Assembly: GCA_030604905.1 (NCBI GenBank)
Contig: JAUVVA010000003.1
Coordinates: 1-64,000 of the forward strand
DNA length: 64,000 bases
Reading direction: 5' to 3'
From: Verrucomicrobiota bacterium
GTDB lineage: Bacteria; Verrucomicrobiota; Verrucomicrobiia; Opitutales; Opitutaceae
Positions 21,468 to 28,975 of this stretch are shown here, one piece after another. The notes under the pieces are model-generated. The model was given only the letters and a program-made list of their open reading frames with translations. It did not search any database and had not been told where the DNA came from. Every line of letters begins with the position of its first letter. Positions within the stretch are counted from its first letter, which is position 1. The position numbers and the translations under genes are program-made.

Positions 21468-22079
21468 TCAGCAACGCACGGGCGTGACCAACGAGGTGCC
21501 GCGGAACCAGGCGATCCAGGCCGGCGCGCTGACCGTCAGCACATAAGCCCCCAGGGATGGACTCACTCCGATGAACACATAGCCGAGCAGCGCCGTGAAC
21601 AGCGCCGCCGCCCAATAACCGGCCGCGTAGTGGTGCATGGCCACCGCCGTCGCGCCGCCCACCACCAGCGCGCCCAAGGAGACCTGCAAAGGCATCAAGG
21701 CGATCATCAGCCCGGCCATGAAACCCGCCGGCGACAGCGATTCATTCTGACCCGGACGCCCCTTGGTTTGCACCATCAGCACGACCAGCAACGCGCCCAC
21801 CAAGGCGAAGAGGGGCAACTGGGCCTGCGCTAATTTTGACTGCGGAATCGGAGTGAAGGCCTGGGCGAGCGAGGCCCCCACCACATAACCCCGCACCGGG
21901 TCGATCCAGACGAGCGGCAGCTTCCACCAGCGCCGCCGCTTTTGCCCGTCACGACGCCACAAGACGCGGGTCCACAAATCGGTGAACGGGAGATAGCGGC
22001 ACTCGCAGTTTATGAGCAGCCGCGGAGGGATGAGCCCAAAAACGAGCGCCATCACGAGGGGTAACCAGTTCACCAGCAT
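21468..22079 (-). CDS. Multi-pass membrane protein, unknown function
   Basis: 203-aa ORF with about five hydrophobic segments. Confidence 0.65.
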   Translation of the reverse strand: MLVNWLPLVMALVFGLIPPRLLINCECRYLPFTDLWTRVLWRRDGQKRRRWWKLPLVWIDPVRGYVVGASLAQAFTPIPQSKLAQAQLPLFALVGALLVVLMVQTKGRPGQNESLSPAGFMAGLMIALMPLQVSLGALVVGGATAVAMHHYAAGYWAAALFTALLGYVFIGVSPSLGAYVLTVSAPAWIAWFRGTSLVTPVRC

Positions 22080-22195
22080 CCCGCGACTTAAGAGCCGCCC
22101 TCAGTCCGGCGGGCAAGAAAACGATTTCATTCCAATCACTTGCGTCTCATCCCGGGTTGGGGCGAGACGACCCGCGACACCCGCGGAATCCGGGC

Positions 22196-22774
22196 TTATT
22201 TCTTGGGCCAACCCAGATGCCGGCCGGCGAGCACCGAGAAGAGGATCGGCATGAAGAAGGCGACGCCGACCAGGAGCGAGTTCCGCCACTCCTGTTGTTC
22301 CACCGCAAGCCCCACGACCGCCAGGCCGATGCCTCCGCCGAAAAAGCCGCCCGCCCACGCGCGAAACGCGAAGGCCCCGCCAAGCGCCAGGGGCAGACTG
22401 ATGGCGAGCACGATCGGATGCGCCACGACGGCGGCGACACCCAAGGCAAACAAGACCGGCGCAAACGCGAAATCCTCATCGCGCCACGCCAAGGTCTGCA
22501 CGATGAGCCCCAGCGTCACCACCGAGGCGAGCAGGATGGGATCCTGCCACACGCCGAAGAGCTCGATTCGCTCCATGGCCGGCAGATAATGCAGGAGCAG
22601 TCCCGCACCGGCTGCCGCCCGCAGCGGATCGACGATGCAGAGCAGCACGGAACGCCAGCCGGAGGGCCATCCCCGCCGCTCGAAATCGACGAGACGCGCG
22701 TTGCTGACTCGCAGCCACCACAAAGGCAGCAGCAAGAGTCCGATGGCCAGGGCAAGGTAGGAGACGGGCGACAT
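22196..22774 (-). CDS. Multi-pass membrane protein, unknown function, probable diverged paralog of 21468-22079
   Basis: MSPVSYLALAIGLLLLPLWWLRVSNARLVDFERRGW...; shares the VDPLR / IVQT / APVLFALG pattern with its neighbour. Confidence 0.65.
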   Translation of the reverse strand: MSPVSYLALAIGLLLLPLWWLRVSNARLVDFERRGWPSGWRSVLLCIVDPLRAAAGAGLLLHYLPAMERIELFGVWQDPILLASVVTLGLIVQTLAWRDEDFAFAPVLFALGVAAVVAHPIVLAISLPLALGGAFAFRAWAGGFFGGGIGLAVVGLAVEQQEWRNSLLVGVAFFMPILFSVLAGRHLGWPKK

Positions 22775-23054
22775 TATCACGAAAAAGGAGTCAACAGACA
22801 AAGCGCCTGCTCCGCAAAGCGAGCGCAATAAACCCTTTTCCCCCCGATATTTTTCTCCGGCCACGGCTTCCGCGGCCAGAGCACGGCGAATCGCCCGCCC
22901 CTGCCCCAGGCGCTTCCGGCCGACGAGGCCGGGCCTGTTCCTCCCGCGCCCCGACACGAGGGGGATGGCGCCGACGCGCGATCACGACGGGATTTCTCAA
23001 AACGAGGGCTTGACGATTGCGAAATGTCGCCAATCGTCCGCCTTCCTTTATTTC

Positions 23055-23129
23055 GCCCCTATCGTCTATCGGTTAGGACGGAAGATTCTCATTCTTCAAA
23101 GCGGGGTTCGATTCCCCGTGGGGGCGCCA
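23055..23129 (+). tRNA. tRNA-Glu (anticodon CTC), CCA encoded
   Basis: GCCCCTATCGTCTATCGGTTAGGACGGAAGATTCTCATTCTTC...GCGGGGTTCGATTCCCCGTGGGGGCGCCA folds as a cloverleaf; anticodon loop TTCTCAT. Confidence 0.95.
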
Positions 23130-23609
23130 ATTTCATAGTAAGCTAGGTTCCAAGGGAACGAGAAGGGAACAAATCCTTCCTTCTCTTGGAGCCGACGGAG
23201 CCAAAGAGAGGAAGGCTGATGCCTTGAAAGCCGAAGTAAAATCGCGGTGCGTGGCGGCGCATGCCAACACTCCAATTCCATCGTTGGCGGCGAACGAAGA
23301 GGGCTCAGGGACAACCGGAGCGCTCACCGTCACGTCATCAAATTCGGCCACCGATCATCCGCAGCTCCTTCGGTCACGAAACTTTAGGCCAACCCTTGTG
23401 CCGATCTCCGCGCCTACACACTCCTTACGGCGCCTCCCACCGCAGCCCCTGGGTGATGGCTGCCCGACCCGCCCCAAAGTGCCCACACCTTCTCCCCATG
23501 TCGGGGCAAGTTCTGGGATTGGTCCCAAAAACGCAAGCCCACGTCCCCTTGCCTCTCCCAACAGGAGAAAGGATAACGAAAACGTCCTTATTACACCCCT
23601 CGTCCACCC

Positions 23610-24380
23610 ATGCCCTTATACCCAACAGTCCTCGCTTCGGCCCTTGGTTTTGCCTGCCTCGCCACCGGCCTTGCCGCCCAAGTCAGCTTCACCGGGTCTT
23701 ACTCCCAGAACTTCGACTCGCTTGGCGCGGGTGCGGTCACTTGGACAAACAACAGCACCTTACCTGGCTGGTTTGCGCATCAAGCCTCGGGGAACCAAGC
23801 TCCCACGACGCTCAACGCCCCGCTAGCCGCGGGCACGGGCACGGGGAGCAACTCCAAGGGACTCTGGTTCAACTTTGGCTCGGGCAGCGACCGCGCACTG
23901 GGCGGCAGCCCGGCGGGCGGCACCGGTGCCATCACGTATGGCGTGGCTCTCACAAACAATACCGGCGCCACCATCACCCAGTTCAATCTCTCCTTTGATT
24001 GGGAACGCTGGTTTGATTCCGACATCACCGTCGATCAGACCCTTACCTTCGCCTACAGCCTCGACGCGACCTCGCTCACCTCCGGCACATTCACGTCCGT
24101 TTCCTCCGCCTCGGTGACTTACAGCACTCCCCAAGGCTCGCAGGTTTGGGCAGAGAATCCCTTGGTCGTTTCCCGCAGCATCTCTATCACCAGCATCAAC
24201 TGGGCTCCCGGTGGCACCCTCTGGCTGCGTTGGCAGGACGTCAACGAGGCCGACGGCGACCACGGCGTGGGCATCGACAACGTGTCCATCTCCGCCATCC
24301 CGGAGCCCGCGTCCGCCGCCCTGCTTCTCTCCGGCTTCGCCGCCGCCGCGGTCGGCCTGCGCCGCCGCCGCCGCGCCTGA
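23610..24380 (+). CDS. PEP-CTERM sorting domain protein
   Basis: Signal peptide MPLYPTVLASALGFACLATGLAAQ; C-terminus IPEPASAALLLSGFAAAAVGLRRRRRA. Confidence 0.88.
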   Translation: MPLYPTVLASALGFACLATGLAAQVSFTGSYSQNFDSLGAGAVTWTNNSTLPGWFAHQASGNQAPTTLNAPLAAGTGTGSNSKGLWFNFGSGSDRALGGSPAGGTGAITYGVALTNNTGATITQFNLSFDWERWFDSDITVDQTLTFAYSLDATSLTSGTFTSVSSASVTYSTPQGSQVWAENPLVVSRSISITSINWAPGGTLWLRWQDVNEADGDHGVGIDNVSISAIPEPASAALLLSGFAAAAVGLRRRRRA

Positions 24381-24403
24381 TTCTCCTCCTCCGCAGAGCC
24401 ATG

Positions 24404-24436
24404 CCCGCGCCCGGTCCTTCAGGACGGGCGCGTTTT
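24404..24436 (+). terminator. Rho-independent terminator, ends 8 nt before the next start codon
   Basis: CGCGCCCGGTCC-ttca-GGACGGGCGCG-TTTTTT (one bulge). Confidence 0.85.
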
Positions 24437-24443
24437 TTCTGCC

Positions 24444-26645
24444 ATGAACCCTCGCCTCGCCTCCCTTCTCGTGCTGCTTCTCAGCACGCTCGCCACGCCA
24501 ACCCGCGCCGCCCTTCCCTACGCTGGCGGCGATTTGCTGCAAAACTTCGACTCGCTGCCCGGCTCCGGCGACGTCGCGTGGACCGACAACCAGACACTCC
24601 CCGGCTGGTTTGCCCATCAAAGCTCCACCGGCGCCGCCCCGGCCACCCTTCGCGCCCCCTTGGCCGCGGGCACCAGCACCACCAGCAATTCCAAGGGCCT
24701 CTGGTTTAATTTCGGCTCCGGGGCGGACCGCGCCCTTGGCGGCAGCCCCGCCGGCAGCAGCGGCGTCCACAGCTACGGCCTCGCGCTGACCAACACCAGC
24801 GGCGCGACGCTCGCCACCTTCTCCCTCGCCTTCGATTGGGAGCAGTGGTTCGTCGCCGACATCGCCGAGGCGCAAAACCTCCGCTTCGCCTACAGCACCG
24901 ACGCCACTTCGCTCACCACGGGCACGTGGACCGAGGTCCCGGCCGCCCTCCTCACCCTCACCGCCGGAGGCTCCCAGGTTTGGCTCGGCACGCCCCTAGT
25001 GTTCCCGCGCAGCGTCACCGTGACCGGCCTCGCCTGGGACTCCGGGAAAACGCTCTGGCTGCGCTGGCAGGACATCAACGAGGGCGGCGGCGACCACGGC
25101 GTCGGCATCGACAACGTCTCCTTTAGCGCGCAACCCGCGGGCCCTCCGCCTCCGCCCCCGCCCGCGCCCGCGGCCACCGTCTCCCTCGGCCCCTGGTCCG
25201 GCGCGGTCACCTCCCGCTCCGCCCGCGTGCACGTCAAGATGAGCGCCCCCGCCAGCGGCGCACGCCTCCTGGTCAGCACGGAGGAGACCATGGCCGATCC
25301 TTGGCGTATCGAAGCGGGACCCGAGCACGCCGGCAGCGCCATCGCCACCTTCCGCCTCGAATCCCTCGTTCCGCATCAACTTTATCACTACGCAGTGGAG
25401 CGCTCCGACGGCACCGTCGATCTCGCTCGCCGCGGACGCCTCCGCGCCTTCCCCTCCGGCCCCGCCAGCTTCACGTTCGTCTTCGCGGCCTGCGCCGACA
25501 CCGGCTCAAACCACCGGGTCTTCGACCACATCGCCGCCGCCGACCCGCTCTTCTACCTGAACATCGGCGACCTCCACTATGCCGACATCGCGGTCAACAA
25601 CCCCGCGTCCTTCCGCTCCGCCCTGGACGCCGTCCTCGGCTCAGCCCGCCAGTCCGCCCTCTACCGCGCCGTCCCTCTCGCCTACATGTGGGACGACCAC
25701 GACTACGGCCCCAACGACTCCGATCGTCTTTCGCCCGGCCGCCCCGCCGCGCTGCGGGTCTATCGGGAATACATCCCGCACTACCCTCTCGCCCTCGACG
25801 GCGACGACGCTCCGATCGACCAGAGCTTCACCGTCGGCCGCGCCCGCTTCATCCTCTCCGACCTGCGTTCGCAACGCGATCCGAAGAGCCAGACCGACAA
25901 CGCCTCCAAGCGCATGCTCTCCACGGCCCAGCTCGACTGGTTGAAGCAGGAGCTGCTTGCCGCCCGGGCCGCGCGCCAGGCGATCTTCTGGGTCAGCACC
26001 GTGCCCTGGATCGAGCCCGCCACGGCCGGCAGCGACATGTGGGGCGGCTACTCCACGCAGCGACGCGAGCTGGCCGACTTCATCGCCGATAACCAGATCG
26101 AGAACATCGTCATTCTCGCCGGCGATTCGCACATGCTCGCGGCCGACGACGGCTCCAACGCCAACTTCTCCGCCCGCCCCTCCGCGCCCCGGGTCCGCGT
26201 GCTCCAGGCCGCCGCGCTGGATCGCAGCGGAAGCGTCAAAGGAGGCCCCTACAGCGCCGGCACCTTTCCCGGCGGCGGTCAATACGGCCACGTGACGCTG
26301 ACCGACCTCGGCGACACGCTTCGCGTGCGCTTCAGCGGCCGCGCGGTGGATGCCTCGAGCGGCGCGATGACGGAGCGCGTATCGCTGCAATTTGACCTCC
26401 CCGTGGGTCCCGCCCTTCCGCCCGTCGTCCCCCAGTTGCAGGACATCAAGCATGAATCCGACGGCTCGTTTTCCTTCCAGTTCGAGGGAAGTCCTGACCG
26501 CGATTATCGGGTTCAGTTTTCGGAGGATCTTGTCCGTTGGCTTGACCTTGGCCCGCCTTCTTCGGCCCCGACCGGCCGCTTTTTCTTCACCGACCGGGAG
26601 CCGCGCAACTCTTCGCGCCGGTTTTACCGCGTGTTGGTGGACTAG
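24444..26645 (+). CDS. Secreted PhoD-like metallophosphatase with N-terminal domain homologous to the 23610-24380 protein and C-terminal FYRV-type module
   Basis: N-terminal QNFDSL...TLPGWFAHQ...GLWFNFGSGADRALGGSPAG; PhoD motifs FVFAACAD, NIGDLHYAD, MWDDHDYGPNDSD, ILAGDSHM; tail VQFSEDLVRWLDLG...RRFYRVLVD. Confidence 0.85.
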   Translation: MNPRLASLLVLLLSTLATPTRAALPYAGGDLLQNFDSLPGSGDVAWTDNQTLPGWFAHQSSTGAAPATLRAPLAAGTSTTSNSKGLWFNFGSGADRALGGSPAGSSGVHSYGLALTNTSGATLATFSLAFDWEQWFVADIAEAQNLRFAYSTDATSLTTGTWTEVPAALLTLTAGGSQVWLGTPLVFPRSVTVTGLAWDSGKTLWLRWQDINEGGGDHGVGIDNVSFSAQPAGPPPPPPPAPAATVSLGPWSGAVTSRSARVHVKMSAPASGARLLVSTEETMADPWRIEAGPEHAGSAIATFRLESLVPHQLYHYAVERSDGTVDLARRGRLRAFPSGPASFTFVFAACADTGSNHRVFDHIAAADPLFYLNIGDLHYADIAVNNPASFRSALDAVLGSARQSALYRAVPLAYMWDDHDYGPNDSDRLSPGRPAALRVYREYIPHYPLALDGDDAPIDQSFTVGRARFILSDLRSQRDPKSQTDNASKRMLSTAQLDWLKQELLAARAARQAIFWVSTVPWIEPATAGSDMWGGYSTQRRELADFIADNQIENIVILAGDSHMLAADDGSNANFSARPSAPRVRVLQAAALDRSGSVKGGPYSAGTFPGGGQYGHVTLTDLGDTLRVRFSGRAVDASSGAMTERVSLQFDLPVGPALPPVVPQLQDIKHESDGSFSFQFEGSPDRDYRVQFSEDLVRWLDLGPPSSAPTGRFFFTDREPRNSSRRFYRVLVD

Positions 26646-27005
26646 ACGGTCCACCGAGCTCGATCCGCAGGTGCGCCGGAGCCGCTCCCGGCGCCCAGCG
26701 GGAGCGCTGAGCACTCGGCGGGCCCGCCCCACCTCGCCAAGCAATGCACCCGGCTACAGTCTTCTTCGAACCGCGATAGCGTCCACGCGGCCTTGATGAA
26801 GTGGCGCCCGGCGAGTCGGCCTTACACACGGGGGGGAGGAACCGCAGATCGCGCAGAGAGCGCGGAAAAAACTGATCCACGAGAACACGATCAACTGAAT
26901 CCCGATCACCTACACGTGATGGGGTTCAGGTTTATCGTGTCCCGGTGCTCCGCGTCGATTTGCACCATCTGCGGGTTCCACGGCTCGAATGGAAATACCG
27001 TCCCC

Positions 27006-28775
27006 TTAACGGCGGGCACGTGGGGTGTTCGCATCGAGCAGCGCACCCCACTTCGGCATCTCCGTGCGAGGCTGCCCGTAATATTCTTGGTGGCCCCAGG
27101 CACCCCAGCGCTCGTTTTGCACGCTAATGCTGGAAAACACCGCGAAGAGGTCGCAACCGACTTCGCGGTGAAGGGCGAAGTTGCGCATATAAACGTCATA
27201 CATGCCGGGGTGCGACTGGGCGGCGACCAAGGCGGGCAGATAAGGCAGGTTTTGCTGCCCCTTCGGCTGGATGTGCTGCCCGCCTTCGTAAACCACGAAG
27301 CGCATCTTGTTCGACTTGGCGATCCGCGCGACCTGCCGGGTCCACACCGCCGTGTCCTGCTCGAAGGCCTCGTGCATATCCGCGATCACCTGAGCGGCGG
27401 TGAGCGACGCCCCGGCCGCCTCCCACCGCGCGTAGATGGCGTCGTTGGGCCCGAAATAGCCCGCGGGGGAAAGCGCATCGGCGCCGCCGTTGTCCGCCAC
27501 CCACTCGGCGGTGCGCCTCACGGTGTCGATCCACGAGTGCTGCACGCCGACCACCCGCACCAGACGGCCGCGGTCCGCGCCGGTGAACACGTTTTCCCAG
27601 AACCCGAAGACATGGCGATTGAGCGCGGCGATGCGCTCGGGGTGGTTTTGGCCGCCATCCTTGGCGACCGTGCCGCCGTCCAAGGGAAAGGCAGGGACCA
27701 CGCCATCCTTCCAAGGCTCGCCGCCTTTGGCGGCGAGAAGATCGGCCGCGAGTTTGCTCTGGAGCATCCAGTTCGCCTGCTGGAATTGCCAGTTCCAGAC
27801 CTCGTTCGAATATTCCACGTAAACCTTCAGCTTGGAGTCGAGCCGCTCCTTGAAGAGCTTTGCCATCTCGGTGATGTATTCGGGGGTGGCGCGGTGGGGC
27901 ACGCAAACCCACGGGTCCGTCTGCGTCAGGTTCGCAAGCTGGATGATGACCTCCAGCGCCACGCCGCCGGAGAAACGGGTTTCAAACGCGCTCGCCGGCT
28001 TGCCCCAGCGCCCGATCGCGTCGCCGCCCTGCCCGATCATCGTGTAGAAGCCGGCGGGCTTGCGGCCGGACCACTCCTTCTCGAGGGAGTTGTTGGTGAC
28101 CTGCCAGTCCATGAAACGGAGCGCGTGCCACTGGCGGCAGTAGTCGAGGAAATCCTTGCGGAAAGGATTGGCGTTCAGGTCCGCCCGTTCGTCGGCAAGC
28201 GCGACCAGCCGGACGTTGCGCACATGGTTGCCGCGCTTGGACCGCACGATGGCGAAGCCCTCGTAGGCGCCGGAGCCGCTGTAGCCGCGCTGCGAACGGA
28301 GGTTCTTCAAACGAAGCACCACGCGGCCGGGCGCGCGGGAGACCAGCTCCGTGCCCATGGCGGCCTCGATCTCCCCCTCGCCGTCGTAGAGCAGCACGTA
28401 GTCGCCCGGCTCCACTGTGTTCGGCACGATGGTGAACACCACCTGCAGGTCCGTCTCGCGGTTCACCCGGAACGGGATCTCGAGCGGGTAACCGTGCGCG
28501 TCCAGCTCGAGCGCGTCGGACAGATCGGTGGAGTGCGGCCCGCCCGGGGAAAGGTTACGCGTGATCCAGGGACGTGCGCCCCACATAAGGTTGCGGAAGG
28601 GATAGCCGGGGGTCCAATCGTTCACCCCCGCGAGGTTCATGCCCAAGGGGAGGCGCGCCTGTTCGGGCGAGATTTTGGGCAGGGCGGTCGAACCGGTGGC
28701 GGGATTGGCTTTGGCCGCGGGCAGAAACGGGAGCAGCACGCCAAGACAGCACAATCCAAGAAGGAGGTTTTTCAT
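27006..28775 (-). CDS. Secreted glycoside-hydrolase-like protein (TIM-barrel type)
   Basis: Signal peptide MKNLLLGLCCLGVLLPFLPAAKA; KVYVEYSNEVWNWQFQQA typical of clan A-like catalytic region. Confidence 0.6.
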   Translation of the reverse strand: MKNLLLGLCCLGVLLPFLPAAKANPATGSTALPKISPEQARLPLGMNLAGVNDWTPGYPFRNLMWGARPWITRNLSPGGPHSTDLSDALELDAHGYPLEIPFRVNRETDLQVVFTIVPNTVEPGDYVLLYDGEGEIEAAMGTELVSRAPGRVVLRLKNLRSQRGYSGSGAYEGFAIVRSKRGNHVRNVRLVALADERADLNANPFRKDFLDYCRQWHALRFMDWQVTNNSLEKEWSGRKPAGFYTMIGQGGDAIGRWGKPASAFETRFSGGVALEVIIQLANLTQTDPWVCVPHRATPEYITEMAKLFKERLDSKLKVYVEYSNEVWNWQFQQANWMLQSKLAADLLAAKGGEPWKDGVVPAFPLDGGTVAKDGGQNHPERIAALNRHVFGFWENVFTGADRGRLVRVVGVQHSWIDTVRRTAEWVADNGGADALSPAGYFGPNDAIYARWEAAGASLTAAQVIADMHEAFEQDTAVWTRQVARIAKSNKMRFVVYEGGQHIQPKGQQNLPYLPALVAAQSHPGMYDVYMRNFALHREVGCDLFAVFSSISVQNERWGAWGHQEYYGQPRTEMPKWGALLDANTPRARR

Positions 28776-28975
28776 GGGTGGGAAAGCGGGGCACGAAGAC
28801 CACGCGAAGAAGGCCAAATCGGACGACGCGGGCCAGGCCGGTGAAACTCCACGGTTTTGGGTGCGAGTCCACGCCATTGCGGCCGAACCAGGAGACCGGT
28901 GGCCGTGAGGCCCGTTCCCATTGGCCGGGCCTCGTCCCCGTCACCGCCCTGAAGCCACGCTTCCCGCTTTTTCCC

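Noticed and set aside
23055-23129. tRNA-Glu as an integration site bounding a genomic island
   Set aside because: No integrase and no second copy of the tRNA 3' end (attR-like repeat) found in the window.
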